This document shows positions 1 through 8,132 of a stretch of DNA of 64,000 nt, one piece after another. The stretch is from Paenarthrobacter aurescens (lineage in GTDB: Bacteria > Actinomycetota > Actinomycetes > Actinomycetales > Micrococcaceae). The notes beneath the pieces were generated by a model. The model did not search any database, was not told where the DNA came from, and saw only the letters and a program-made list of their open reading frames with translations. Position numbers and translations under genes: made by a program. Where the stretch lies: contig NZ_JAOEFX010000002.1 of NCBI RefSeq assembly GCF_025421775.1, positions 310,001 through 374,000 of the forward strand, written 5' to 3'. The stretch's first letter is position 1; every line of letters starts with the position of its first letter.

Positions 1-1
1 A

Positions 2-571
2 CTGGAGAAGCCGGGCCGCGACCCCCGTCCTGCGTTCAAGGCGGCATCCTTCTCCGAAGGCATCGAGAAAATCTCCGACCTCAAACCCGGCATGATCCTG
101 GAAGGAACTGTCACCAACGTGGCCGCTTTCGGCGCCTTCGTTGACGTCGGTGTCCACCAGGACGGTCTAGTCCATGTGTCGGCACTGTCCAACAAGTTCG
201 TTTCAGATCCCCGCGAAATCGTGAAGTCCGGCCAAGTGGTCCGGGTCAAGGTCCTTGAGGCTGACCCCGAGCGCAAGCGCATTTCCCTGACCTTGAGGCT
301 CGACGACGAACCCGGCGCTGCGGGCGGCCGCAGTTCAGGTGGGCGTGCTTCAGGCGGGCGTGCTTCGGGTGGCTCGGGCGAACGCGCGGCCGGTCAGCGG
401 GCAGGCCAGCAAGGTCAGCGCGGCGGTGGGCAGCCAGGCCAGGGTTCACAGCGGGGTCAGGGGGATCGCCGCCAAAGTGGCACACGCCAGGGAAACCCTC
501 AACAGGCTCCGGCCGCTTCTGCCAACACAGCCATGGCCGAGGCGTTGCGAAGGGCCGGGCTCGGCAAATAG
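2..571 (+). CDS. tex: Tex-family transcription accessory protein, C-terminal part (cut by window edge)
   Basis: The reading frame is open from base 2 and ends at 571, so only the last 189 residues are visible. About residues 25-97 of this part form an S1 RNA-binding domain, with the pattern [21 protein letters not shown] and then [10 protein letters not shown] and [18 protein letters not shown]. The rest is a long tail rich in Gly, Arg, Gln and Ser. Tex proteins are cytoplasmic nucleic-acid-binding proteins that end in an S1 domain, and actinobacterial members often carry such a tail. The tail explains several spurious long frames on the other strand here. I see no clear intrinsic terminator in the 96 bases before the convergent hydrolase gene. 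Another S1 protein is possible, but the linker sequence before the S1 domain fits Tex best. Confidence 0.85.
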   Translation: MEKPGRDPRPAFKAASFSEGIEKISDLKPGMILEGTVTNVAAFGAFVDVGVHQDGLVHVSALSNKFVSDPREIVKSGQVVRVKVLEADPERKRISLTLRLDDEPGAAGGRSSGGRASGGRASGGSGERAAGQRAGQQGQRGGGQPGQGSQRGQGDRRQSGTRQGNPQQAPAASANTAMAEALRRAGLGK

Positions 572-667
572 CTCCCAGCTGCCCACGGATCCCGCCCTTG
601 TTCGAATATCGCCCCGATCAACGGCGAGTCAGTCGGACGAGAGCGGGATTGTTCGGCTGGGCCGGTG

Positions 668-1684
668 CTATAGCCCCGCGGTCCTGGCTTCCCACACCAC
701 TGCATCCCAGGGTTGCAGTGCTGTGGGAAGCCAGCGGCCGATACGCTCGAAGGCCTCCCGCCTGACCGGTTCCGGCGAGAGGAAAATGTCGTGGAAGGCA
801 TTCGGCAGCCGGCTCACTGTGACCGTGTCGGCCAAGGACAGTGAGCGGTGGGCCACGGCATCGACGTTCAGGGCGACGTCGGCCGTGAGCGCGTCTGCGG
901 ACCACCTGGGCTGCAGGTAGCTCTTGTCCGAGAGCAGGACCAGCACTGGCACGTCGATGCCCAGCCCCGCGGCGACTGTGGCCTGGCCGCGGAACACGGC
1001 ATCAAGGAATGCCGGAGTGATGGGGAAACCCCGGTCCGGCCGCCACTGGAGGTTGTAGTCCCATTCGCCATCCAGCGCAGCAGAAACGGCACGGGTGTAG
1101 ATCCCAGGATCAACCGGCGGCAGGGGTGTCAACGGATGGAGTTTTGCGTGGAGCCCAACCAAGGGCGCAATCGCGCGCCTGCCGAGTTCCGTCGCCTGAA
1201 ACTCCAGCCAGGGACTGTTGAGGATCAGGGCGGACGCCATTCCCGGGTGACGGGAGGCCCACAGGCTCAGGGTAAGTCCACCTGTCGAGTGGCCCAATAG
1301 AATAAGCGGCCGATCAGCACCGGCACCGGATCGGCCCATTGCGGTAAGAGCTGCTGCGATGTCGGCGTCGTAGTCGGCCAGGTTGGTCACGAACCCGGGG
1401 ACCAGTCCGGGAGCCAGGCTGCGACCGTAGTTGTGCAGGTCCAAGGCGTAGAACCGTGCGCCGGCCCGGTGCCAGAATTCGGCGACATGCCGTTGGAAGA
1501 AGTAGTCGGACCAGCCGTGCACATAGAGGACATCAGCGTCGAGGCCAACGCCCTCCGGAGCATCCAGCCACTGCGGGCCGGCGCCGAGGTACCGCACCAA
1601 GGTGGCGACAGCGCCGCCGTCGAGGGTCAGCGTTTGTTGTTCAAAGCCTTCGCCAAGAATGTCCGGGTTCCACGGCTGCGTCAT
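668..1684 (-). CDS. alpha/beta hydrolase (serine hydrolase, lysophospholipase-like)
   Basis: This 338-aa protein is a probable cytoplasmic alpha/beta-fold serine hydrolase. The nucleophile elbow is GHSTGG, preceded by the typical strand PLILL. VLYVHGWSDYFF supplies the oxyanion-hole strand, and a C-terminal His occurs in LPNAFHDIFLSPEP. The fold resembles monoacylglycerol lipase/lysophospholipase-type enzymes, but the substrate is unknown. A longer frame starts at 1735. I chose the ATG at 1684 because it overlaps the stop of the upstream DUF1622 gene as ATGA, which indicates translational coupling. Confidence 0.85.
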   Translation of the reverse strand: MTQPWNPDILGEGFEQQTLTLDGGAVATLVRYLGAGPQWLDAPEGVGLDADVLYVHGWSDYFFQRHVAEFWHRAGARFYALDLHNYGRSLAPGLVPGFVTNLADYDADIAAALTAMGRSGAGADRPLILLGHSTGGLTLSLWASRHPGMASALILNSPWLEFQATELGRRAIAPLVGLHAKLHPLTPLPPVDPGIYTRAVSAALDGEWDYNLQWRPDRGFPITPAFLDAVFRGQATVAAGLGIDVPVLVLLSDKSYLQPRWSADALTADVALNVDAVAHRSLSLADTVTVSRLPNAFHDIFLSPEPVRREAFERIGRWLPTALQPWDAVVWEARTAGL

Positions 1685-2073
1685 GGATTCGATCGTAGCG
1701 GCTCGCCGGCGTCCGCCTGCTTTTCCTTCTGCCACGGCCAGCGGCCGGTGATCTCCAGTTCGAGGGAGAAGCTGAGGAACGTCCGGATCAGCACGATGAT
1801 CGCCAGGACCCCGACGCTCTCGAACGTGGGAGTGACTGCGACGGTGCGGATGATGTCCGCGGCCACCAGGAGTTCGAGCCCCAGAAGGATGGACCGGCCC
1901 AGGAGCTGCCGGTAAGAGCGATACGGAGAAAATGGGGCGAGGCCGCTGGCACGCTTCGGCTGGTAGCCCCGCAGTGCGAGCGGAACGGAAACCAAGGCCC
2001 CAATCACCATGACAGCCACCCCGGCAGCGTCCATGTACCGGCCAACCTGTTCGATGATGTGCTGGAAATCCAT
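1681..2073 (-). CDS. DUF1622 family membrane protein
   Basis: This 130-aa integral membrane protein has a first helix at about residues 15-35 (AAGVAVMVIGALVSVPLAL), a central amphipathic stretch RSYRQLLGRSILLGLELLVAADII, and a third helix SVGVLAIIVLIRTFLSFSLELEI. The arrangement and the motif LGLELLVAADIIRT match the DUF1622 family, whose function is not known. Its stop overlaps the start of the downstream hydrolase by four bases, so the two are probably one transcript. An intergenic hairpin at 2116-2167 separates it from the upstream gene. Confidence 0.85.
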   Translation of the reverse strand: MDFQHIIEQVGRYMDAAGVAVMVIGALVSVPLALRGYQPKRASGLAPFSPYRSYRQLLGRSILLGLELLVAADIIRTVAVTPTFESVGVLAIIVLIRTFLSFSLELEITGRWPWQKEKQADAGEPLRSNP

Positions 2074-2115
2074 GACCCTCCCCAGTTAGCTGCGTGCCCT
2101 TACCGTCTCACACAA

Positions 2116-2167
2116 ACGACGGCGGCAGCCGGGTTCCGTAGAAACAGAACCTGGCTGCCGCCGTCGT
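2116..2167 (-). terminator. strong stem-loop terminator after the MSMEG_6728-type gene
   Basis: A near-perfect inverted repeat has arms beginning ACGACGGCGGCAGCC and ending GGCTGCCGCCGTCGT, extended by GGTTC/GAACC. It lies in the 140 bases between the stop at 2214 and the DUF1622 start at 2073. On the minus strand it is followed by TTTGTGTG, a weak U-tract. Confidence 0.6.
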
Positions 2168-2213
2168 GCGTTATTGAGTCGTGCCTTATTGAAAGGTGCC
2201 GCAGAAACCGTAG

Positions 2214-3128
2214 TTACTGTGCAGGCGCGGGGACCGGGAAGAAGACCCGGGGATCCTGCAGCAGCGCGGGGTAGTCGAAGTCGCTGCGCTTGATGACGTT
2301 GGTGACCTCGAAGTTGCGGGCGAAGCGGCCGTCAACGGTGATGGGGCGGCCCTGGATGAGGCCGATCGCGAAAGTCTGTCCACCGTCGAACGGAACGGCG
2401 AGCTCGGTCTTGCCGGGCAGGGTGTTGAAGGCCTGCTCCTGGGCTTGGCGCTTACGCGTGGGCTTCTTTTCGAGCTGCTTCGCTGGACGCTTCTTGGGGC
2501 CCTTGACCTGGCGGCGGGACTTCTCCTCGGCGTACACAAACTGGTACTCGTCGGGGTCTGCGGCGACGCTTGCCTTGGCCTTGCCGTGCGGCGGCATCGC
2601 GACAGTTGTCAGCTGCTCCGGGCGGAGATCCGCAACATTGGCGCGCAGAATCAACAGGGCGTCGCCCTCGGGGTCTTGCGGGTGGAACTCGTGCTTGGGT
2701 TCCGGCCAGACGTACTCAAGCTTTTCCTCGGTGCGCGGGAAAACCTGGGTGTAGTGCTTGGGGTCCTTGCCGATCAGCTTGGAACGGTGGCTCAAGTGCA
2801 GGTCCTCGTGTCCCAACCACGGCGGCATGATGATCCTGGACGCGTAGTCCGGGTGGGCGGCCTGCGGTGCGAACTCCGCGATGTTGTCCCGGGTGTTGTC
2901 GGGGTGGCCGCGATCCATCCATTCCTCGGCCATCGCCAGGCCATACATGGTGAGCGCGGGGACGTGGCCCATCCACATGCGGACGGCCGGGTGCTGCTGC
3001 CAACCGTACTCCGGGATCACCAACGCGCGGAGAATCTGGAGTGCTTCGACGCGCTGTTTGCCGAGCCTTGAAGTGTCGAGGGCCTTGGCACTCTCACGGA
3101 AATCGGCGAAGGGGAGGAAAGTCTGCAT
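2214..3128 (-). CDS. MSMEG_6728 family protein (pyrimidine-dimer glycosylase-like fold)
   Basis: This 304-aa protein opens with MQTFLPFADFRESAKALDTS and continues with RLGKQRVEALQILRAL, HPAVRMWMGH and HRSKLIGKDPKHY. These are hallmarks of the actinobacterial MSMEG_6728 family, which is distantly related to the pyrimidine dimer DNA glycosylase domain (Pyr_excise). The second half, from about residue 170, is poorly conserved and has a basic stretch around residues 215-240 (KKRPAKQLEKKPTRKR). The ATG at 3128 is preferred over the upstream frame start at 3182 because the family begins with MQTFLP. A DNA-repair role is inferred from the fold only. Confidence 0.75.
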   Translation of the reverse strand: MQTFLPFADFRESAKALDTSRLGKQRVEALQILRALVIPEYGWQQHPAVRMWMGHVPALTMYGLAMAEEWMDRGHPDNTRDNIAEFAPQAAHPDYASRIIMPPWLGHEDLHLSHRSKLIGKDPKHYTQVFPRTEEKLEYVWPEPKHEFHPQDPEGDALLILRANVADLRPEQLTTVAMPPHGKAKASVAADPDEYQFVYAEEKSRRQVKGPKKRPAKQLEKKPTRKRQAQEQAFNTLPGKTELAVPFDGGQTFAIGLIQGRPITVDGRFARNFEVTNVIKRSDFDYPALLQDPRVFFPVPAPAQ

Positions 3129-3211
3129 CCTTTCAGTTTGAGGGTGCCGCGCTTGAGAACCAAGTTGAGTGCTCCGGGACACGTGCCAGTGTTGGGGCCT
3201 AGAGTTGTCGG

Positions 3212-4243
3212 GTGGAAACTTTTGGCGAGAAAACTACGACCACGGCGCCTCCGGTCGCCGAACTGCACCTGCACATCGAAGGGACTCTCCAGCCAGAGCT
3301 GATCTTTGCCCTGGCCGAACGAAACGGCATCGAACTGCCGTACGAAGACATCGAGGAACTCCGGGAAAAGTACGAGTTCACGGACCTGCAATCCTTCCTG
3401 GACCTTTATTACGCCAACATGGCCGTCCTGCAAACGGAGCAGGACTTCACCGACATGACGCGCGCCTACCTGAAGCGGGCAGCCGCCGGTGGAGTGCGCC
3501 ACGCGGAAATCATGATGGACCCGCAGGCGCACACCTCGCGCGGCGTGGCGCTGGAAACCTGCGTCAATGGTGTGGCTGCAGCGCTTGCGACGTCGGAGGA
3601 GGACTTCGGGGTTTCGACGCTCCTCATCGCCGCGTTCCTGCGGGACATGTCCGAGGACTCCGCCCTGGAGGTTCTGGACCAACTCCTCGCCATGCACGCT
3701 CCGATCGCGGGCATCGGTTTGGATTCAGCAGAGGTGGGCAATCCGCCGTCGAAATTCGAGCGCCTTTACCAGCGCGCCGGCGAGGCGGGCCTGCGGAGGA
3801 TCGCGCACGCCGGTGAGGAAGGACCTGCCTCCTACATCACTGAGGCGCTGGACATCCTGCATGTGGAGCGGATCGATCACGGCATCCGCTGCATGGAAGA
3901 TACGGACGTGGTCCAACGTCTGGTGGCGGAGCAGGTGCCGCTGACTGTGTGCCCGCTGTCCAACGTCCGCCTCCGTGCCGTGGACACACTGGCAGACCAC
4001 CCGCTGCCCGAGATGCTGGCCATCGGCTTGAACGTTTGTGTGAATTCCGACGACCCTGCCTATTTCGGCGGCTACGTGGACGACAACTTCGAGCAACTGG
4101 CCAAGGTCCTGGAGTTCTCCGTCCCCGAACAGGCAACCTTGGCGGCAAACTCCATCCGGTCTTCCTTCGCCAGCGAAGCGCGAAAAGCCGTGCTGTTGGA
4201 CGAGGTCACGGAGTGGGTCAAAGCCTCGGTGCCGCACGCTTAG
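3212..4243 (+). CDS. adenine/adenosine deaminase, amidohydrolase superfamily
   Basis: This 343-aa zinc enzyme removes the amino group of adenine or adenosine in purine salvage. Metal ligands and catalytic residues are in place: H19 and H21 in ELHLHIEG, H199 and E202 in AHAGEEG, H223 in RIDHGIRC, and D280-D281 in NSDDPAYFGGYV. The SNVRLR motif and the SDDPAYFGG block are of the type I recall from enzymes shown to act on free adenine, including an Arthrobacter aurescens protein. Adenine deaminase is therefore at least as likely as adenosine deaminase. The start is GTG at 3212, with only a weak ribosome-binding site. Confidence 0.88.
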   Translation: METFGEKTTTTAPPVAELHLHIEGTLQPELIFALAERNGIELPYEDIEELREKYEFTDLQSFLDLYYANMAVLQTEQDFTDMTRAYLKRAAAGGVRHAEIMMDPQAHTSRGVALETCVNGVAAALATSEEDFGVSTLLIAAFLRDMSEDSALEVLDQLLAMHAPIAGIGLDSAEVGNPPSKFERLYQRAGEAGLRRIAHAGEEGPASYITEALDILHVERIDHGIRCMEDTDVVQRLVAEQVPLTVCPLSNVRLRAVDTLADHPLPEMLAIGLNVCVNSDDPAYFGGYVDDNFEQLAKVLEFSVPEQATLAANSIRSSFASEARKAVLLDEVTEWVKASVPHA

Positions 4244-4388
4244 GCGCCAACAGCCGAGACCCGTGGATCACTTGCGAAGTTTGGGGTGTCACACTCGGTC
4301 ACGACACACGGTGTTTACCTTCTGCAGTCGCGGGAATTAACAATTCATTGGCAAACTGCAAGGGAGTATCCACCGTTGAAGGAGAAGC

Positions 4389-5285
4389 ATGGGCGCGAAC
4401 ACCGCCGAGAACACCAACCTTCGTCTGAAGGCCGTATTGGACATCCTCGCTGAAAGCGTGTGGTCCGGGGCAACGCTTAACGCCGGCGAGGTACTGGCCG
4501 AAGCAATCGTCCGCGTCCCTTTCAATGACCATGAGGCTGAACTTCTCAGTGGCGGCATTCCCCGCGGCCACAAGACCCTCACCTCGGCATCGGCCAAGCT
4601 GGTCAAGGCCGGCTGGCTGGTCAAGGGCCGCTCGGGCTGGACCATACCGGACGACGGCCTGCGTGCGACTGTCGCCTTCCCGGACGCGGCCGCTTTCGGA
4701 TTGGCGCTCGACGCCGGAACCCCGGTACCTGCCGACGTTCCTGTTCCGACCGCGCCGCCGGTGAAACCTGCGGCGAAGAAGGCAGCCGTGAAGCGTTCCG
4801 CCCCGAAGAAGGCCGCCGATCCCAAAGTTGCAGCTACGGAGGTAGCGGAGCCCAAGGTTGCCGCGGCCAAGGTATCTGCACCCAAGGCCAAGGCTGCCAC
4901 GGCGAAGGCTGCTCCGGCCGCGAAGAAGGCCACCACCCGCAAGGCGCCGGCCAAGACCAAGGCGGCTTCCGCCGTCGAAACCGTGCCGCAGCCCGAGGCA
5001 GTCGCGATTGCCGGTGACTTCAACAAGATCCTGGGAGCCCCCGAGGATTGGGCGCCGCAGTACGACGAAGCCCAGATGGAGTTCAACCCCATTGTCCAGG
5101 TGTGGACGCTGACGGCTGAACTGCCTGCCGGCTTCTACACCTATAAGATCGCGCTGAACCGGTCGTGGGACGAGAACTACGGTGCGTTCGGCGCCCGTGA
5201 TGGTGCGAACCACGAGTTGAACCACGACGGCGGCCCCGTCACCATCACGTACAGCCACGTGACCAGGGACATCGTGATCGGCTAA
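4389..5285 (+). CDS. three-part fusion: N-terminal helical domain, lysine/alanine/proline tail, pullulanase-type X25 domain
   Basis: This 298-aa protein has three parts. Residues 1-105 look like a small mostly helical, possibly winged-helix domain (LRLKAVLDILAESVW ... KLVKAGWLVKGRSGWTIPDDG). Residues 118-200 are low-complexity and basic, made of repeated AKKA, APKK and PAKT blocks like bacterial histone-H1-like tails. Residues 203-298 match the X25 domain known from amylopullulanases: AVAIAGDFNKILGAPEDW, VQVWTLTAELPAGFYTYKIA, LNRSWDENYG. X25 domains normally sit beside starch-cleaving catalytic domains, and none is present here. There is no signal peptide, so the protein should be cytoplasmic. 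The ribosome-binding site GAAGGAG precedes the ATG. The function is unknown. Confidence 0.8.
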   Translation: MGANTAENTNLRLKAVLDILAESVWSGATLNAGEVLAEAIVRVPFNDHEAELLSGGIPRGHKTLTSASAKLVKAGWLVKGRSGWTIPDDGLRATVAFPDAAAFGLALDAGTPVPADVPVPTAPPVKPAAKKAAVKRSAPKKAADPKVAATEVAEPKVAAAKVSAPKAKAATAKAAPAAKKATTRKAPAKTKAASAVETVPQPEAVAIAGDFNKILGAPEDWAPQYDEAQMEFNPIVQVWTLTAELPAGFYTYKIALNRSWDENYGAFGARDGANHELNHDGGPVTITYSHVTRDIVIG

Positions 5286-5331
5286 GCCTCTTTTGCCGGT
5301 TCGAAACCTGCCCTTGTTCGCTCTCCTCCTC

Positions 5332-5400
5332 GTTGAACGGTTTGAACGGTTTGAACGGTTTGAACGGTTTGAACGGTTTGAACAGTTTGAACGTTGAACG
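5332..5400. repeat. tandem array of the 9-bp unit GTTTGAACG, about 8 copies
   Basis: Between the X25-domain gene and acyP the unit GTTTGAACG is repeated head to tail. Four exact copies lie at 5340-5375, one variant ending in A follows at 5376-5384, one more exact copy lies at 5385-5393, and shortened copies sit at both ends (5332-5339 and 5394-5400). The array ends 41 bases before the acyP start. Such an array can change copy number by slippage. Confidence 0.95.
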
Positions 5401-5441
5401 ATGAGTGGGCGGACAAGCGCACGTTTCGTTAAGGTGGTTTC

Positions 5442-5726
5442 ATGACTGACGAAGCCCAGCGTGTCACCGCCCGGGTCACCGGCGTCGTCCAGGGGGTGGG
5501 TTTCCGTTACTGGACTGCCCGGAAAGCCGACGAACTCCTGCTGAAGGGAACGGTCCGCAACAGCCCCGACGGCTCCGTGGAGTTGGTCGCCGAGGGATCA
5601 GCGGCAGACATTGACCACCTGGTGACATGGCTCCAGTCGTCACGTGCCCCGGGCCACGTGGCGGACGTTGACTTCAGGGTTTCCGAGGCCACAGGGGAGT
5701 TCGATACCTTCCGGATTGTGGATTAG
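5442..5726 (+). CDS. acyP: acylphosphatase
   Basis: This 94-aa enzyme hydrolyses carboxyl-phosphate bonds of small acyl phosphates. It has the family length and both catalytic residues: R22 in VVQGVGFRYW and N40 in VRNSPDGSVELVAEG. The start is ATG at 5442. It ends tail-to-tail with vapC, and the two stops overlap by four bases. Confidence 0.93.
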   Translation: MTDEAQRVTARVTGVVQGVGFRYWTARKADELLLKGTVRNSPDGSVELVAEGSAADIDHLVTWLQSSRAPGHVADVDFRVSEATGEFDTFRIVD

Positions 5727-6124
5727 GAGCCGCCACGGCCCGGTGACGCAGTCATGAGTCCGGATTCCTTGGCTGCCAGGAGCAGTTCCTGGTCATACGC
5801 CACCATGGAGTCCACTTGCAATCTGATGGCGGTCGCCAGATGAATTGCGTCTGCACTCCGAAGTTGCCTGGGCAGAGCTGAGGCATACATTAAATCCGTG
5901 CGGGTGACATCTACAAGGTTGAGGCCGGCAAGAACATCGTTGACTTGATCAAAGGGCAGGCCGCGGCGGCGTGCTGCGCAGTGAAGCTCGGTATAGAGGA
6001 GCATCGACGTCACCAAGTGGCCTCCTGCGAGCCGGATTCCTTGGAGATGGGCGGCCAGGGCTTCGGATTCCCGCTCTTCCACAACAAGCTTCAGAACCGC
6101 GGATGTGTCCGCGTAGACGATCAC
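5723..6124 (-). CDS. vapC: VapC-type PIN-domain toxin
   Basis: This 133-aa PIN-domain ribonuclease is the likely toxin of a type II toxin-antitoxin pair. The acidic residues of the active site are visible: D6 in VYADTSAVLKL, E46 in LLYTELHC, D92 in LRSADAIHLATA and D111 in VAYDQELL. It starts with GTG at 6124, overlapping the antitoxin stop as GTGA, so the pair is translationally coupled with the antitoxin first. The target RNA cannot be read from sequence. Confidence 0.88.
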   Translation of the reverse strand: MIVYADTSAVLKLVVEERESEALAAHLQGIRLAGGHLVTSMLLYTELHCAARRRGLPFDQVNDVLAGLNLVDVTRTDLMYASALPRQLRSADAIHLATAIRLQVDSMVAYDQELLLAAKESGLMTASPGRGGS

Positions 6125-6387
6125 CGATCCCCGCGCAGATCAGACAGGATCTCGGCTGTCGTCATGTCGCTGCTGACGCGGGGCAGGGTGCGGAAGTCCA
6201 CAGGTGACGGACTGGCTGGTCGGACACTACCGGCTTGGAGCAGCCGCTCAAAGGGTGAAGCCGACGGGGGAATGAGGGTGGCTGTCACCTCGCCATTGTT
6301 GGTGACGTCGATAACTTCGCCATTCCTGACGCGTTCCAGAATCTTACTGCTCTGGTTGCGCAGTTCCCGGTGCGGAATAGTTGTCAT
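6121..6387 (-). CDS. VapB/Phd-YefM-type antitoxin
   Basis: This 88-aa antitoxin precedes vapC. The N-terminal half (TIPHRELRNQSSKILERVRNGE, then VTNNGEVTATLIP) is a Phd/YefM-type DNA-binding domain. The C-terminal half (FRTLPRVSSDMTTAEILSDLRGDR) should wrap around the toxin. Two ATG codons lie in tandem at 6390 and 6387. The second is five bases from the GGAGGG ribosome-binding site and is preferred. Antitoxins of this type usually repress their own operon. Confidence 0.85.
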   Translation of the reverse strand: MTTIPHRELRNQSSKILERVRNGEVIDVTNNGEVTATLIPPSASPFERLLQAGSVRPASPSPVDFRTLPRVSSDMTTAEILSDLRGDR

Positions 6388-6397
6388 CATCACCCTC

Positions 6398-6413
6398 CGT
6401 AGCAATCGTAGCA
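6398..6413 (-). promoter_or_regulatory. candidate VapBC autoregulation site
   Basis: Two exact 7-bp direct repeats CGTAGCA lie at 6398-6404 and 6407-6413, nine bases apart, directly upstream of and partly over the ribosome-binding site of the antitoxin gene. The position suits antitoxin binding. No inverted symmetry is seen, so this is tentative. Confidence 0.35.
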
Positions 6414-6443
6414 CTTTGCTCAACAGGCGGAGGAGTGGCGGAA

Positions 6444-6461
6444 AATATATAGACTGGTCTA
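6444..6461 (+). promoter_or_regulatory. LmrA/YxaF-type TetR operator
   Basis: The 18 bases AATATATAGACTGGTCTA end 10 bases before the TetR start. They fit, at every position, the Bacillus subtilis LmrA/YxaF box as I remember it (AWTATAtagaNYGgTCTA). The core ATAGAC-TG-GTCTAT at 6449-6462 is a perfect 6-bp dyad. A TATTAT at 6460-6465 could be the -10 element, which would put transcription start at or near the ATG (leaderless) and let the repressor block the promoter. Confidence 0.72.
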
Positions 6462-6471
6462 TTATTTACGT

Positions 6472-7074
6472 ATGGCTTCCCCGTACCCCAAAGGACTCGC
6501 AACCCGGCAGCGCTTGGTCGACTCCATGCTCGCCCTCATCCAGCTCCACGGCTATCACGGAACGGGGCTCAACACAGTGCTGGCCCGGTCGAGGGCCCCA
6601 AAAGGCTCCTTGTACTTTCATTTCCCGGAAGGAAAAACCGAACTCGGGATCGCCGCCGTGGGTCTGGCGGGCGATCAATTCTCTGAGCTGATCGGCAGGG
6701 CGACCATCGCGTCCTCCTCACCCAACGCCGTGGTCGACGCCCTGGTCGCCGAACTCAAGGGCATTCTGGAAGCCAGCGACTATCAAGCCGGTTGTCCGGT
6801 CTCGTCCGTTGCCTTGGACGCAGGGTCTGGGAACGAGCCGCTCAGGGAGGCATGCGGCCAGGTCTATGACGCCTGGGTCAGCGCCGTAGCCAGCTATCTG
6901 GCGACGTTCGGGCTCGAGAAAGAGCAGGCGCAACCTGTGGCGACATCGATGATTTGCCTGGTGGAGGGCTCGCTCATTCTGTCCCGCGCCCACAAGTCCA
7001 CCCAGCCCCTGGACGCTGCTGCAGGGACGCTCAAAATGCTGATGACAGCAGTTCACAGCGAGGCCAGCGCATGA
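6472..7074 (+). CDS. TetR/AcrR regulator, LmrA/YxaF subfamily
   Basis: This 200-aa repressor has a TetR helix-turn-helix at about residues 12-58 (TRQRLVDSMLALIQLHGYHG, then TVLARSRAPKGSLYFHFPEGK). The rest, with GCPVSSVALDAG and ACGQVYDAW, matches the LmrA/YxaF-type ligand-binding domain. It lies directly behind a matching operator and overlaps the downstream SDR gene by ATGA, so it very likely represses its own two-gene operon. B. subtilis relatives respond to flavonoids and some antibiotics. The inducer here is unknown. Confidence 0.88.
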   Translation: MASPYPKGLATRQRLVDSMLALIQLHGYHGTGLNTVLARSRAPKGSLYFHFPEGKTELGIAAVGLAGDQFSELIGRATIASSSPNAVVDALVAELKGILEASDYQAGCPVSSVALDAGSGNEPLREACGQVYDAWVSAVASYLATFGLEKEQAQPVATSMICLVEGSLILSRAHKSTQPLDAAAGTLKMLMTAVHSEASA

Positions 7075-8132
7075 GCTCCCGGCACGCTCTGGTGTTCGGC
7101 GCCACGGGCCACATAGGGCAGTGGCTTGTCCGGGAACTCTTGCAACAAGGAGTGACCGTCACAGCCGCCGTGCGCACGAAAGATTCCTTCCAACGACTGG
7201 CTGGGTGGCTGGCGGAGCACGACGCGGGCGGGCGCCCAGCCTTCGTCCTCGTGGACTTCAGCCGTGACGACCTCGGCCAGGATCCGGCGTCGAACGACTT
7301 CGCGTCCGTGACTGAAGTCCATAACGTCGCCGGCGCCTTCGCCTTTGGCATGACCGCCGCGGATGCCTATTCCGCGAACGTGACCAGCGCCGAACGTGTG
7401 GTTCGCTTTGCCGCGAAGCTGCCGGCGTTGACCAGGTTGGTGCATCTGTCCGGCTACCGGGTGGGCGGACAGGACCCGGCCAACGTGCCGTGGGATGACT
7501 CGCGCCGCGCCAGGGAATACAAACGCTTGGGCGCCTATGAGGGGTCCAAGGTGGAGTCCGACGCGGTGGTCCAGTCGGTGGCGGCGTCCCTGGGCGTCCC
7601 CTTCACCATGGTCAATCCGGCCTCGGTAATAGGGGATTCCGTCAACGGCGAGTCCACGCAGGTGCTGGGCCTCGCCACCAGCGTCATGGACCTCTTCCGT
7701 GGAAAACTACCCGCGTTGCCGGGGAATGACCGCACGTTCGTCCCTGTAGTCACGGCGGACTATCTGGCCTCCTTCATGGCGCTGGTCCCCACGAGGCCCG
7801 AAGCGGAAAATGCCTCGTACTGGGTGCTCGATGACGCCACACCGCCGTTGCCGGATCTGCTGAGGATGCTCGGGAAACACCTGAAGGTCCGGATCCCTTG
7901 GCTGACAATTCCCAGCGGCTTGCTGAAGAAGCTGCCGCCCAAGCTCACAGGCGCGGATCCGGAGACATTGTCGTTCCTGTCCGAGGACAGATATCCGACG
8001 GCGCCGGCGGTCGCCTTGGCGGAAGCACACGGATTGCACCATCCGCCAGTGGGGCCTGCTCTGCGGCGATGGGCTGATTATTTGGTGGCAGCGGAACTCG
8101 TTGCGTCAGGCAAACGCGTCGCCTCGACGTAG
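7071..8132 (+). CDS. NAD(P)-binding SDR/NmrA-like epimerase-reductase
   Basis: This 353-aa Rossmann-fold protein begins HALVFGATGHIGQWLVREL, with the nucleotide-binding motif GATGHIG. Typical extended-SDR features follow: LVHLSGYRVGG, and GAYEGSKVESD with the YxxxK-like segment. It is related to NmrA/isoflavone-reductase and NAD-dependent epimerase families, so an oxidoreductase role on a small molecule is plausible. A longer frame starts at 6954, but the ATG at 7071 overlaps the TetR stop and is the real start. Its 3' end overlaps the convergent ribokinase gene by 55 bases. Confidence 0.85.
   Translation: MSSRHALVFGATGHIGQWLVRELLQQGVTVTAAVRTKDSFQRLAGWLAEHDAGGRPAFVLVDFSRDDLGQDPASNDFASVTEVHNVAGAFAFGMTAADAYSANVTSAERVVRFAAKLPALTRLVHLSGYRVGGQDPANVPWDDSRRAREYKRLGAYEGSKVESDAVVQSVAASLGVPFTMVNPASVIGDSVNGESTQVLGLATSVMDLFRGKLPALPGNDRTFVPVVTADYLASFMALVPTRPEAENASYWVLDDATPPLPDLLRMLGKHLKVRIPWLTIPSGLLKKLPPKLTGADPETLSFLSEDRYPTAPAVALAEAHGLHHPPVGPALRRWADYLVAAELVASGKRVAST

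Noticed and set aside
5332..5400. Possible CRISPR array
   Set aside because: Units are 9 bp and contiguous with no spacers.
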